Positions 1 through 9,387 of a stretch of 64,000 nt of DNA are shown here, one piece after another. Positions within the stretch are counted from its first letter, which is position 1, and every line of letters starts with the position of its first letter. The notes beneath the pieces are model-generated. The model was not told the origin of the DNA, made no database searches, and saw nothing but the letters and a program-made list of their open reading frames with translations. The position numbers and the translations under genes were made by a program. Source of the DNA: Colwellia sp. (GTDB lineage Bacteria; Pseudomonadota; Gammaproteobacteria; Enterobacterales; Alteromonadaceae); the NCBI RefSeq assembly GCF_013214175.1, contig NZ_JABSPA010000012.1, positions 73,325 through 137,324 of the forward strand, written 5' to 3'.

Positions 1-1578
1 TCATTAGCTAACCAAGATACTGAAAACTACAACAAAGATGTTTTTGCTGGCCGTATTACATTGGAGTTTACCCCCACTGATGATTGGTTCTTCCGTTTTA
101 ACTACGACAATACTAAAGATGAGTCGAATGCAAAAGGTGGTTACCGTTTATTACCCAGTATGTTAACGGATGCGCCGGTACCTGATAGCGTTTATGACTC
201 ATATACAAGTTTACCAACAGAAAATTTAGTTGAAAATGAAGGTTGGAGCTTAACAGCAGAGTACTTTATTAATGATTTTTGGTCAGTAAAATCAGTAACG
301 GCAGCACGTGAAAATTATTCACCAACCAATATTGATTTTGATAATACGCCATTACAAATTTTTGATGTTCCTGCTGTCTATGATGATGAGCAGTTTTCAC
401 AAGAATTCCAGTTAAATTACGATGGTGAGAATTTAACTTTTGTTTCTGGTTTATATTATTTTGATTCAGAGTCTTGTGGTCATTACGACGCCATTATATT
501 TCAATCGATGACTGTTGATCAAAGTGGCTGTAATAACAGTGAAAGTTATGCAGTATATGGACAAGGTTCTTATAATGTCACCGATAAATTATCCTTTACC
601 TTAGGTGCTCGTTTTACCGAAGAAGAGAAAACTGCCAATGTGACTAAAGACGTTTATGGCTCGATAGAATACCCAATATCAGGATGGATACCCGGTTATA
701 TCCGCGGTGATTTAGCGCAGACGGAAGTACTAAATGGTAATAAATCATGGTCACGATTTACTCCTAAAGTGGGAGCAGAATATCAAATTGATGACGATAT
801 GATGGTATTTGCCAGTTATTCACAAGGTTTCAAGTCAGGTACTTTTAATCCGCGAGCATCTACTAATGAACCCGCGGTGAATCCTGAAATAGTAGATTCA
901 GTTGAGTTGGGCATTAAAAGTGAATGGTTTGATCAATTACGCGTAAATGCTACTGTTTTTGCCTTAGAGCATAAAGATCGTCAATATAAAAGTGTCGCGC
1001 CAAATGAAGACCCTACAGTGCTAGATTCACGTTTAGGTAACATTGGTCAATCTGAAGCGATAGGCTTAGAGCTTGAAATGCATTATGCAGCGACAGAGTC
1101 ACTAAATTTTAACTTTGCTCTTGGTTATATTGATAGTGAATTCACTGAAGTACTCAGCTGGAATGGCAGTGGCTATGATGATATCTCTGATATTTATACC
1201 GTAGCCAACACCCCAGATACCACAGTTAACTTTGGTGTTACCTACGATATTGAAAGTTCTGTCGGCTCCTTCGTGGTAAATAGTAATTATTACTATCGCG
1301 GTGATTATGCCTTAGTTGAGCTTGACAATAGGTTAACTCAAGAAGCTTATGGTTTACTAAACCTTGGTATCAATTGGTACAGCAATGATGGTGATTGGAC
1401 AGCAGCACTGCATTGGAAAAATATTACCGATGAAGAGTACATGGTTGGCGCCTATGACTTTACTGGTGGACAAGATGATGATGGTAATTGGTTACCAGGT
1501 TTTGGTGGTGATACTACCTTGATTGCTTATTACGGCGATCCATCGACAGTTTCACTAACCATAGGTTATCAATTCTAA
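1..1578 (+). CDS. TonB-dependent outer-membrane receptor, 5'-truncated by window edge
   Basis: The reading frame is open from base 1, so this is the C-terminal part (about 525 residues) of a longer gene. The first 20 codons, upstream of the TTG at 61, are in frame and barrel-like. Alternating polar/aromatic strands run throughout, with a typical receptor segment near FASYSQGFKSGTFNPR, the LNLGINW strand close to the end, and a terminal aromatic residue (ending YQF) as expected for BAM-dependent insertion. The plug domain and TonB box lie outside the window. TonB receptors import scarce ligands across the outer membrane using ExbBD-TonB energy. The substrate cannot be read from this fragment; no siderophore gene is nearby. 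A strong hairpin terminator follows the stop. Confidence 0.9.
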   Translation, partial: SLANQDTENYNKDVFAGRITLEFTPTDDWFFRFNYDNTKDESNAKGGYRLLPSMLTDAPVPDSVYDSYTSLPTENLVENEGWSLTAEYFINDFWSVKSVTAARENYSPTNIDFDNTPLQIFDVPAVYDDEQFSQEFQLNYDGENLTFVSGLYYFDSESCGHYDAIIFQSMTVDQSGCNNSESYAVYGQGSYNVTDKLSFTLGARFTEEEKTANVTKDVYGSIEYPISGWIPGYIRGDLAQTEVLNGNKSWSRFTPKVGAEYQIDDDMMVFASYSQGFKSGTFNPRASTNEPAVNPEIVDSVELGIKSEWFDQLRVNATVFALEHKDRQYKSVAPNEDPTVLDSRLGNIGQSEAIGLELEMHYAATESLNFNFALGYIDSEFTEVLSWNGSGYDDISDIYTVANTPDTTVNFGVTYDIESSVGSFVVNSNYYYRGDYALVELDNRLTQEAYGLLNLGINWYSNDGDWTAALHWKNITDEEYMVGAYDFTGGQDDDGNWLPGFGGDTTLIAYYGDPSTVSLTIGYQF

Positions 1579-1617
1579 CTTTAGCCGAGGGCTAGGTTAA
1601 AATAGTAGAAACAAATT

Positions 1618-1650
1618 AAAAAGAGCTGGCACTTGTCAGCTCTTTTTTTC
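1618..1650 (+). terminator. Rho-independent terminator after TonB receptor gene
   Basis: The 8-bp stem AAGAGCTG/CAGCTCTT (1621-1628 with 1637-1644) has an 8-nt loop and is followed by a T-run to 1649. It separates the receptor gene from the response regulator gene. Confidence 0.85.
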
Positions 1651-1691
1651 ATACTAACTTAATTAACGTTAATCTTGTTTTAGGAGCTTAT

Positions 1692-2360
1692 ATGTCACCA
1701 GCAAAAGTAATTATTGCTGACGATCATCCATTATTTCGCAGTGCGCTTAAACACGCCATAGTGGAGTGTATTGATGATGCCGGTACGTTAGAAGCAGACA
1801 ACTTTAGTGAGTTGTTAACGGCTATTGAAGCAACGCCGAGTTTAGAAATTATTTTTCTCGATTTACATATGCCAGGTAACAACGGTTTTACCGGTTTAAC
1901 GCAATTGCAAAATCATTATCCTGATTTAGTGGTGATTATGGTTTCTTCTGATGATAATGATGAAACTATGCAAAAAGCCATTAACTTTGGCGCTGCGGCA
2001 TTTATTCCTAAATCCGCTGATTTAACCACTATCGCTAGTGCCATAGATACGGTCTTAGCGGGTGATATCTGGTTACCGGAACTAATAGAAAAAAATGAAA
2101 ATCAGCAAGTCGCGCTTGCCAACCAGCGCTTAGCTAAACAACTTGCACAATTAACGCCACAACAGTATGTAGTGCTAACCAAAGTAGCCGACGGTCAGCT
2201 CAATAAGCAAATCGCTTATGATCTCAATATTAAAGAGACCACGGTAAAAAAGCATGTTTCGGCTATTTTAGAAAAGCTGGAGGTGAATAACCGTACTTTA
2301 GCAGGGCTAGCGTATCAGCAATTAATGTTAGCACCTGGGGAAAATACTTCTCCTAAGTAA
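1692..2360 (+). CDS. LuxR/NarL-family response regulator, CrbR/ErdR-like
   Basis: A 222-residue two-component response regulator. The N-terminal receiver domain has the acidic pocket (VIIADDHPLF, residues 6-15), phospho-acceptor Asp57 in FLDLHMPG and the conserved Lys in FIPKSAD. The C-terminal GerE/LuxR helix-turn-helix (about residues 153-210) contains LTPQQYVVLTKVADGQLNKQ and IKETTVKKHV. The phrases DLHMPGNNGFTGLTQL and FIPKSA, with the WLP segment after the receiver, are what I recall of ErdR/CrbR proteins, which act with an SSS-domain kinase to activate acetyl-CoA synthetase genes. The 1177-residue kinase of that architecture lies 1 kb away, supporting the pairing. The subfamily assignment is inference; response regulator is certain. 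Confidence 0.9.
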   Translation: MSPAKVIIADDHPLFRSALKHAIVECIDDAGTLEADNFSELLTAIEATPSLEIIFLDLHMPGNNGFTGLTQLQNHYPDLVVIMVSSDDNDETMQKAINFGAAAFIPKSADLTTIASAIDTVLAGDIWLPELIEKNENQQVALANQRLAKQLAQLTPQQYVVLTKVADGQLNKQIAYDLNIKETTVKKHVSAILEKLEVNNRTLAGLAYQQLMLAPGENTSPK

Positions 2361-2425
2361 CTTCTTATAGGTAGTTTCTCGTAAGTAGCTTCTAGTAAGT
2401 AAATAATCATAAGTAACTGCTCATA
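2355..2425. repeat. Degenerate tandem repeat, units of about 13-16 bp
   Basis: Straight after the response-regulator stop, five imperfect copies of a motif like AAGTAACTTCTTAT follow one another (AAGTAACTTCTTAT, GGTAGTTTCTCGT, AAGTAGCTTCTAGT, AAGTAAATAATCAT, AAGTAACTGCTCAT). The array starts inside the last codons of the gene. Confidence 0.5.
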
Positions 2426-2479
2426 ACAAAGAGCTAATAACTTTTAGCTATTATGGTTAATAATATAGTTGCAGATAGT

Positions 2480-3205
2480 TTATTTTATTAAGCTACAAGG
2501 TGGGATATTTTCATTGAATAAAGCTAGGAAACTTGGGTGTTTATCTAAAAATATTTTACTAAAATATACTCCCATGTTTTTTTTGCCTACTTCGATACTT
2601 AAATATTCATCCATAGATCTATCTAGGTTTTTGACCATAAGCGCAAAAACCAAAGAGTTCTCTAACACCGCATCCATTCGACCCGCATCGAGCATTCTCA
2701 TTAATACTGTTTCGCTAAGGTGCTCAGCGCCAATATTGTAATTATTTATTTTTAAATAATTCATAGCGTTTGAGCTAAATCTAGCGCCTACAGTAAAACT
2801 TTCCTTTATATAGTCAATGGAATATAACTCTACCTTAGCGGGGAAGTATTTTTTTAAAAAATAGAATTTACGTATTTGTGGGATAAAAACCCTTGATAGC
2901 TCAGCATAGCCATCTCTTTTGTCACTTTGAGAGGCTGAGAAAAAACCATCTAAGGCGCCAGACTTAGTTAACGCTTGCGCGCGAGACCAAGGCAGTTTAT
3001 TTATTTCATAAGGCTGTTTAATACGCGCCATCACACAGTCTACAGCTTCAACCGCAACACCAGTCGCACCTGATTTCAAGTCAATATGATAGGGTGGCCA
3101 TGCCACTTTGGTCCCTAGTTTTATCGTATACGAGGGCTCTGCCTGAATAGCTGGGCAAAGGAGTAAAGATATCAAAAATAAAAAGTAAGGCTTTAAAGAG
3201 GGCAT
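2480..3205 (-). CDS. Periplasmic substrate-binding protein-like (SBP_bac_3 type)
   Basis: About 241 residues when read from the ATG at 3205, which has AGGA 10 nt upstream; a TTG at 3214 would sit directly on that ribosome site and is less likely. A signal peptide (SLKPYFLFLISLLLCPAIQA) is followed by YTIKLGTKVAWPPYHIDLKSG, the usual opening of family-3 solute-binding domains, and by the TGVAVEAVDCVMARI segment. No ABC permease or ATPase gene is adjacent, so it may be a stand-alone sensor or binding protein rather than part of a transporter. Such orphan proteins are common in Alteromonadales and their ligands are mostly unknown. It is tail-to-tail with the response regulator gene and reads the same way as the upstream sensor kinase gene. 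Confidence 0.75.
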   Translation of the reverse strand: MPSLKPYFLFLISLLLCPAIQAEPSYTIKLGTKVAWPPYHIDLKSGATGVAVEAVDCVMARIKQPYEINKLPWSRAQALTKSGALDGFFSASQSDKRDGYAELSRVFIPQIRKFYFLKKYFPAKVELYSIDYIKESFTVGARFSSNAMNYLKINNYNIGAEHLSETVLMRMLDAGRMDAVLENSLVFALMVKNLDRSMDEYLSIEVGKKNMGVYFSKIFLDKHPSFLALFNENIPPCSLIK

Positions 3206-3347
3206 GGGTAACAATTCCTAAAAATAGTCATGCTACTATTAAAGTTTACTGGCTAATTTGTGTTTAGCAAGGTTAGTTCTGCTGATTAATTTGACCGGTG
3301 CTTCAGGTAAAAACTCTTATATATTAAAAGCCAGTAAATACTCACTA

Positions 3348-6300
3348 TCAGGCAATCATTTGCCTAATTATGCGCTTTAACGCTAGCGATTTTACCGGCT
3401 TTCTTAAAAACAAAAACTTGCCGTCACTGGTGTGTTGTCTAACTTGCTCGGAAGGATCGGCAGAGCATATTACACAAGGACTTTGCCAATTTTCTTTGTT
3501 CAATAAACTTTTCACTAAATCTACACCATTGGCATCGTTGTCAAGGTGATAATCGGCAATGATAAAACGAGGGGCCTGTTGCATGTCTTTAGTCACCTTG
3601 CTTAGTGATGCTTGATCTTTAGCGGTATAGACATTACAGCCCCACTCAGTAAGCTGTGAAGATATCGCGGTTAGCATAAGCGCATCATTATCGATAACCA
3701 ACACTGACATATTGGCAAAGTTATCGCTGCTGGAGTCTGATTTTTTACCGTTAATGGTTGATATTTCACTGCCGCCATTAACCGCACTAGGCTGCACTCG
3801 AGGTACTTCAATCATAAAGCCCGTGCCTTTGCCAACGGTCGATTTAACTGATATTTTCGAACCAAGCAGGCCAGTCATGCGCTCTGCAATGGCTAAACCT
3901 AGACCAAGGCCAGGTATTTCACGGTTTTGTTCTAAACGCTCAAATTCTTGAAAAATAGTTTGTTGTTTATCTGCTGCTATACCTGGACCGTTATCCCAAA
4001 CTTCGATGCGAACCATGTCTTTGTTATGACGAACACCCAATACTATTTTGTTGGCTATAGCTGCTTTATCACCGGTTTTATCGCGGCAATAATGCACAGC
4101 ATTTGATAAAAAGTTCTGTATTATTCGTCGTAACATACGTTTATCTGAATTGACCCAAGTGGAGCTAGCTTGATAGCTAAAGTTGATGTCATCTTGCTGA
4201 GCTAAAACAGTAAACTCATTTTTTAGCGGTATTAATAACTCATCTAGCGCAAAGTGCTTTTTCTCAATGCTCTCTGAGTTATGATCAAGGCGTGATATTT
4301 CGACCAAATCGGAAAGCAGTGCTTCAACAACATTTAGGGAATCATCAATATTATTGGCCAACTGCGCTAACTCTTTCGTTGCAACTTTCTTTTTCAGCAT
4401 AGAGGTAAACAGTGATAAGGCATTAAAGGGTTGCATCAAATCATGGCTGGCGGCCGCTAAAAAACGGGTTTTACTGCTATTGGCTGCTTCTGCTTCAGCT
4501 TTGGCGTGTCTTAGCTCTTGCGTCCTTTCTTCAACACGCTTTTCTAAACTTTCGTTGGATTTTTGTAAGGCTTTTTCGGCTTCAATATGGGCGGTAATAT
4601 CAGAAAAGGTACTAACAAAGCCACCACCTGGCATAGATTGCCCTCTGATTTCTAATACTATGCCATTGGGCATAGTACGCTGAAAGTAATGGTTATGGCC
4701 CATGCGCATATGCTCAATACGTCGAGCAATTAAAGCTTCACTTTCTACGCTAGTACAGCTATCTATATGCGTATTCGATTCAGTACCCGTAGCAATATTT
4801 ATTTCACTGCCTACACCCGTAATAACGCCTTTATCAATGTTATAGCGCAGTAATTCTGCCACTGACTTTCCTGCTGTTACAAAACCTTCAGGATAATCAA
4901 GTAATTGAATATAGCGTTGGTTCCAGGCTACTAAGCGCATATCGGCATCAATGACACTAATGCCTTGCTCAATATTCTCCACTCCTGATTGTAATAATTC
5001 ACGGTTAAAGCGGAATATTTGGTTAGCTTCATCAACAATACTAACGACATCTTCTAAGGGCATTTCTTGTGAAGTTGAAGCGGCTTTCATTACCATGCGT
5101 GTTGAGGCAGAGCCAAGTACTCCGGAAAGCTGTAAGCGGGTATATTCAATGAGCTTCTGGTTTTTATTACTACTGTTTTTATTAGTATTTAGATCACTTT
5201 TAGCAAAGCTAACCAAGGCTTCAGCTGCTTCCTTATCAATAAAGCGCATTAATAAACTGTATAAGTCATCTAGGGATAAGTTTCGTTCAAACTGATTTTG
5301 GCTTTTATTAACAAAGTACTCGGCTTGTAATTTTTCACCGACACTGCGCCGGCTTACCATTGAGACGATAACGTAGCAGGTAAGGTTAAATAGCAAGCTG
5401 TAAAAAACCCCATGGCTAGTACTATCTAGAAAATTCATCCCAAAAAGGGCAGTAGGTTTTAACCAAGTGATATGCCATAAACCGGTTTCAAGCCATTGGC
5501 TAGTTGGCATTAATGCTGGCAGTAATAAGGTATAAAACCAAACAAAACTACCAACAATTAAGCTCGTTAAGGCCGCTTTAGTATTAGCTTTACGCCAATA
5601 CAGCGCGCCGATTGTCGCTGGGGCAAATTGAGAGAGTAAGACAAACGAGAGCAAGCCAATGGTGGCAAGATGGTTTTGCTGGGCAATGATACGCTCAAAA
5701 ACAAACGCCAGCAGTAAGATAATGGCGATGGAACCCCGGCGTAAGTTAAGTAATAGCCCTGATAACTGCTGAGTTTCCTTGATATTAAATAAGCGGAATT
5801 TCAATACCAAGGGGGTTAATACTTCAGTTGCCACCATAGTACTAAGCACAATAGCCGCGACTATAACCATGCTAGTGGCCGCGGCTAAGCCGCCAATATA
5901 AACAGTGATACCTAACCAGGCTTGTTGATAAAAAAGCGGGATGGTTAACACATAGGTATCGGCATCGACACTACCGCCAGGAAAGGTTAACTGGCCAGCG
6001 ATGGCAATGGGTAAAATAAAGACATTAATTAATAGCAGGTATAAAGGGAACAACCAACGGGCTGTTTTTAACTCTTGTTGATGGTGGTTTTCAATCATCA
6101 TCATATGAAACTGTTGCGGCAAGATAAAGATAGTAATTGCCCCCAATACCGCATGGGCGACAGCAAGGTAGGCTGAGTTTGTACCGGTAATTGAACTGAT
6201 GTTTTTACCTTGGCTAAGTAAGTCGCTAAAGCCATCAAAAATAAAGAAAGTCGCGAAAATACCTATCGCCGTTAAGGCGAATAATTTAATAATTGAGCTA

Positions 6301-6881
6301 AAAGCGATAGCCAATACTAGCCCTTGGTTTTGCTTATTGGCGGCTATTTGGCGAGTACCAAATAAAATACTGAAGAAGATAAGTACGATAGTGACAACAA
6401 AAGCCGTGCTAATGCCTGATTGATAAGTGCCTGTTAATAAATCAAAGCTGGTACTGATGGCGCGAAGTTGCAGGGCGATATAAGGGATAATGCCTAGTAG
6501 CGCGACAATGGTAACCAGAGCGGCGACTTTGGGTGAACGATCGTAGCGAAAGGCAATAAAGTCGGCAATAGAGGTTAAATTTTGCTGCTTAACAATCAGC
6601 AGGATTTTTTGCAACATTGGCCAAGCCAATACGAAAGAAAGAATAGAACCAATATAAATCGGCGCGAGCCAAGCGCCTGTGGTCGCTGCTTGACCGACCG
6701 TGCCGTAAAAAGCCCATGAACTACAACTAACCCCTAGCGACAAGCTATATACCCAAGGTTTGCAGCTCCAGTTTTCAGGGGCTTGATTTTGCCCCCAGTG
6801 AGCAACAATAAAGAGTAGTGCTAAGTAGGCTATGGAAAGAACGGTGATAAGCCAAGTATCAAGTGAAAGCCAAACTAACAA
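3348..6881 (-). CDS. Hybrid sensor histidine kinase with sodium:solute symporter domain, CrbS/MxtR-like
   Basis: A 1177-residue membrane sensor kinase. Residues about 1-510 form a sodium:solute symporter-like domain with about 13 membrane helices. A linker/STAC-like region and a PAS-like segment (about 635-765, IEQGISVIDADMRLVAWNQRY) follow, then a coiled coil, HisKA with phospho-acceptor His813 (ASHDLMQPFNAL), HATPase_c (DNGPGIAADK, GLGLGLAI) and a C-terminal receiver with Asp1110 (IIADYHL). This architecture is that of CrbS (Vibrio) and MxtR (Pseudomonas), which with CrbR/ErdR control acetate use. The start is a TTG preceded by AAAGG at 8 nt, with an in-frame stop just upstream; no ATG gives a full first helix. 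Because the neighbouring locus makes acetyl-CoA from PHB, a role in acetate/acyl-CoA control fits, but this is inference. Confidence 0.9.
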   Translation of the reverse strand: MLVWLSLDTWLITVLSIAYLALLFIVAHWGQNQAPENWSCKPWVYSLSLGVSCSSWAFYGTVGQAATTGAWLAPIYIGSILSFVLAWPMLQKILLIVKQQNLTSIADFIAFRYDRSPKVAALVTIVALLGIIPYIALQLRAISTSFDLLTGTYQSGISTAFVVTIVLIFFSILFGTRQIAANKQNQGLVLAIAFSSIIKLFALTAIGIFATFFIFDGFSDLLSQGKNISSITGTNSAYLAVAHAVLGAITIFILPQQFHMMMIENHHQQELKTARWLFPLYLLLINVFILPIAIAGQLTFPGGSVDADTYVLTIPLFYQQAWLGITVYIGGLAAATSMVIVAAIVLSTMVATEVLTPLVLKFRLFNIKETQQLSGLLLNLRRGSIAIILLLAFVFERIIAQQNHLATIGLLSFVLLSQFAPATIGALYWRKANTKAALTSLIVGSFVWFYTLLLPALMPTSQWLETGLWHITWLKPTALFGMNFLDSTSHGVFYSLLFNLTCYVIVSMVSRRSVGEKLQAEYFVNKSQNQFERNLSLDDLYSLLMRFIDKEAAEALVSFAKSDLNTNKNSSNKNQKLIEYTRLQLSGVLGSASTRMVMKAASTSQEMPLEDVVSIVDEANQIFRFNRELLQSGVENIEQGISVIDADMRLVAWNQRYIQLLDYPEGFVTAGKSVAELLRYNIDKGVITGVGSEINIATGTESNTHIDSCTSVESEALIARRIEHMRMGHNHYFQRTMPNGIVLEIRGQSMPGGGFVSTFSDITAHIEAEKALQKSNESLEKRVEERTQELRHAKAEAEAANSSKTRFLAAASHDLMQPFNALSLFTSMLKKKVATKELAQLANNIDDSLNVVEALLSDLVEISRLDHNSESIEKKHFALDELLIPLKNEFTVLAQQDDINFSYQASSTWVNSDKRMLRRIIQNFLSNAVHYCRDKTGDKAAIANKIVLGVRHNKDMVRIEVWDNGPGIAADKQQTIFQEFERLEQNREIPGLGLGLAIAERMTGLLGSKISVKSTVGKGTGFMIEVPRVQPSAVNGGSEISTINGKKSDSSSDNFANMSVLVIDNDALMLTAISSQLTEWGCNVYTAKDQASLSKVTKDMQQAPRFIIADYHLDNDANGVDLVKSLLNKENWQSPCVICSADPSEQVRQHTSDGKFLFLRKPVKSLALKRIIRQMIA

Positions 6882-7079
6882 ATGCAGTGCCTTTTATTAT
6901 GGTCAAAGAGCATGGTAAACGAGTGCGGTAAATAGGTGCTAAAAGTTATCGGTAAATAATGTTATCGCTAGCATACCACGCCAGTTGTAGCAGGGTAGTG
7001 AACTAAGGTAGTAGTTATTTGCTAGCCGTCATACGCTAACCTAACGATAAATATTCTCCTGGATTAGAAACTATCACAT

Positions 7080-8306
7080 ATGAAAATCAGTAACAAATAC
7101 TTGGTTGAAGCCATTGTTTTTATTAGTTATGTACTCTTTGCTATGGCTTGGGTTGGTGGCACAGCAAGTATGGGACAAATCATGGCGACTATGCATGTTG
7201 ATAGTTTAGCCTCCGCTAGCTTTATCAGTGGTGCAGTCACCTTGGCTAAAATTGTTGGTACCTTTGGTGCAGCCTGGGTTGCGCTAAAGTTTGGTATTAA
7301 ATACGCATTTTTTATTGCTAGCCTATTTATTGTTATTGGTTTATTAACGCCATTAGCGCCTAATTATGAATTACTGCTACTTAGTCGGTTTCTTATGGGC
7401 TTAGGTGGCGCCTTTATGATTGTTTATTTTAACCCTATTGTTATGCACTGGTTTCCAGCGGATGAGCGTCCGGTGATTAACGGCCTGAATGCCGTGGCTT
7501 TTAATATCGGTACTGGTATTGTGCTGTGGAAAATGGCTGAAATTAATCAGTTCACTGGAGATTGGAAGGTTAGCCTAACTGCTTTTTCTATTGCTAGTTT
7601 ATTACTTAGCTTTGCTTGGTTATTGGTAAAGTTCGAACTTGAAAGCGATGAGCAAAACCAAGATGGAAACGCCGTGGCCAATTACAGTTATATCGATGGT
7701 CTTAAAGATAAGTTTAATTGGGCTTATGGTTTAACTTACTCTGGGCTATTGGCGTTTTATATTTGTTTATTTACCTTCTATCCTAAAGCCGGTATTAGCC
7801 AAAGTAAGTGGGTGATTGGTTTTGGTATTGTCGGCACATTAGCAGGTATTATTTACAGTAAAAAAATGCCACTGCGTCTACCCGTTATTCGTTGGTCTGG
7901 TGCTGTCATGGTGATAACCATTATTGGTGTGTCGTTTAGTAGCAGTGAGTGGTTACAAACTTTATCAGCCATAGTATTAGGTTTTTTCATTTTCTTCCCT
8001 ATCACTGCTTTGGTTTCTATTCCCCATGAATTACCCAAAATGACCGGGCAACGTATTACCGTGGTATTTAGTTTGTTCTACTCAATCAGCTACTTAATTT
8101 CTACGGTTATCTTATGGTTATTTGGCAAGTTAGTGGATATCAATCAAGGTGATTACACCGTCTCATTTATTCTCATTTCAATAGTCAGTAGTACCTTTTT
8201 TATTGGGAGTTTTTTCTTGCCTGAAACAGGAAAGGTAAAAGCAGCCATCACTAATGAAGGTGATGATAAAAGCAAAGCAAGTGAGGACAAATTATGCGCG
8301 GAATAA
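7080..8306 (+). CDS. MFS transporter (NarK/CynX-like)
   Basis: A 408-residue major facilitator with 12 predicted helices: helix 1 begins YLVEAIVFISYVLFAMAWVGG, the loop 2-3 region is FGAAWVALKFGIKYAFF, and there is a hydrophilic central loop around residues 190-215. It has the general look of NNP/CynX-type carriers, but no nitrate signature is evident. Its 3' end overlaps the start of the esterase gene by 13 nt, so the two are translationally coupled. Together with the PHB/3-hydroxybutyrate genes downstream, a role in importing a small carboxylate such as 3-hydroxybutyrate or its oligomers is plausible but unproven. The start has no strong Shine-Dalgarno sequence. Confidence 0.85.
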   Translation: MKISNKYLVEAIVFISYVLFAMAWVGGTASMGQIMATMHVDSLASASFISGAVTLAKIVGTFGAAWVALKFGIKYAFFIASLFIVIGLLTPLAPNYELLLLSRFLMGLGGAFMIVYFNPIVMHWFPADERPVINGLNAVAFNIGTGIVLWKMAEINQFTGDWKVSLTAFSIASLLLSFAWLLVKFELESDEQNQDGNAVANYSYIDGLKDKFNWAYGLTYSGLLAFYICLFTFYPKAGISQSKWVIGFGIVGTLAGIIYSKKMPLRLPVIRWSGAVMVITIIGVSFSSSEWLQTLSAIVLGFFIFFPITALVSIPHELPKMTGQRITVVFSLFYSISYLISTVILWLFGKLVDINQGDYTVSFILISIVSSTFFIGSFFLPETGKVKAAITNEGDDKSKASEDKLCAE

Positions 8307-9274
8307 TCTCTCCTAAGTTAGTCGGTTTTCTTGATAAATCTAATAAGGCTATGGCCGATGCCAAAGCTAAAGCCAAAAAAAATGGCCAGGGCTTTAGTGT
8401 CGACTTAGTTAGACAAGGTTTGGATAACTTAGCGCCGTTAATTGGCGCTGGGCCACATATGGACATAGTAAAAAACAGTTACTTAGCAACAGCTAGCCAT
8501 AATATTCCCGTGCGCATTTATAACCCAGCAGCTAATGATACTTTACCGGTATTACTGCACTTTCATGGCGGCGGCCATATGTGCGGTAGCATCGATTTAT
8601 ACGACCCTATTAGCCGTAAGCTCGCTATTGCGGCGCAGGCCATTGTTATTTGTGTAGATTACCGCTTAGCACCAGAGCATCCATATCCTGCGGGTCTAGA
8701 TGATTGTCAGCAAGTACTTAGGCACTATCAAAGCTTACTTTTTGATATGAAACATAGTGACCAGCTTTATATTGCTGGCGATAGTGCCGGTGGCGCCATT
8801 TGTACTAGTTTAGTGATGAATAACCAGCATAATGAATTGCTGAACTCTTCAGTCAAAATAGCTAAGCAGATTCTAATTTACCCGAGTGTAGATTACACCA
8901 TGAGTAGCGCTTCTATTGATGAAAATGGTCAAGGTTTTTTATTAGAACAAGATAAAATACATTGGTATTTTCAGCAGTACTTTCATGCCAATAGCCTAGA
9001 CCAGGCTAAAATAACAAAAGCTTCGCCGTTATTCGGAGAGTTCTCAGCAAACATGCCAAGCACTTTAGTGATCACTGCAGGTTGTGATCCACTTAGAGAT
9101 GAGGGCATTGCTTATGCTAAGTCATTAACAGAAGTAGGTGTAGCAGTTGAACACCATTCATTTGACGGTATGACTCACGCCTATATGTTACTTGATGAAC
9201 TGGTTAGTGAAGAATGTTTAGCGACTTACCGGCTTATTAATGAATTTGTTAAGGCGGATTCTGACAACAAATAA
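8294..9274 (+). CDS. Alpha/beta hydrolase, HSL (hormone-sensitive lipase) family esterase
   Basis: A 326-residue cytoplasmic esterase with no signal peptide. Hallmarks of bacterial HSL/family-IV esterases are present in order: oxyanion-hole motif HFHGGGHMCGS, VDYRLAPEHPYPAG, nucleophile elbow GDSAGG, the acid in TAGCDPLRDEG and the catalytic His in FDGMTHAY. The gene begins inside the end of the MFS gene, with AGTGAGG as ribosome site 8 nt before ATG, and is clearly co-expressed with it. A cytoplasmic esterase next to PHB depolymerase and 3-hydroxybutyrate dehydrogenase could hydrolyse imported 3-hydroxybutyrate oligomers. That substrate is inference; the enzyme family is firm. Confidence 0.9.
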   Translation: MRGIISPKLVGFLDKSNKAMADAKAKAKKNGQGFSVDLVRQGLDNLAPLIGAGPHMDIVKNSYLATASHNIPVRIYNPAANDTLPVLLHFHGGGHMCGSIDLYDPISRKLAIAAQAIVICVDYRLAPEHPYPAGLDDCQQVLRHYQSLLFDMKHSDQLYIAGDSAGGAICTSLVMNNQHNELLNSSVKIAKQILIYPSVDYTMSSASIDENGQGFLLEQDKIHWYFQQYFHANSLDQAKITKASPLFGEFSANMPSTLVITAGCDPLRDEGIAYAKSLTEVGVAVEHHSFDGMTHAYMLLDELVSEECLATYRLINEFVKADSDNK

Positions 9275-9387
9275 GCTTTATTATTTCCTTTGGTATTTCT
9301 CATCTTTACCGAGCTTAATTGCTCAGTTTTTATATGGCTATGTCGTATGGCTATGTTTTATATAACTAGATTTTGAAAACTAAGGGG

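Noticed and set aside
2469..2741. 90-codon plus-strand frame
   Set aside because: Antisense to the end of the binding-protein gene; no ribosome site.
3712..6423. Several plus-strand frames of 74-114 codons opposite the sensor kinase gene
   Set aside because: They lie wholly antisense to a conserved 1177-residue protein, have no ribosome sites and give improbable protein sequence; shadows.
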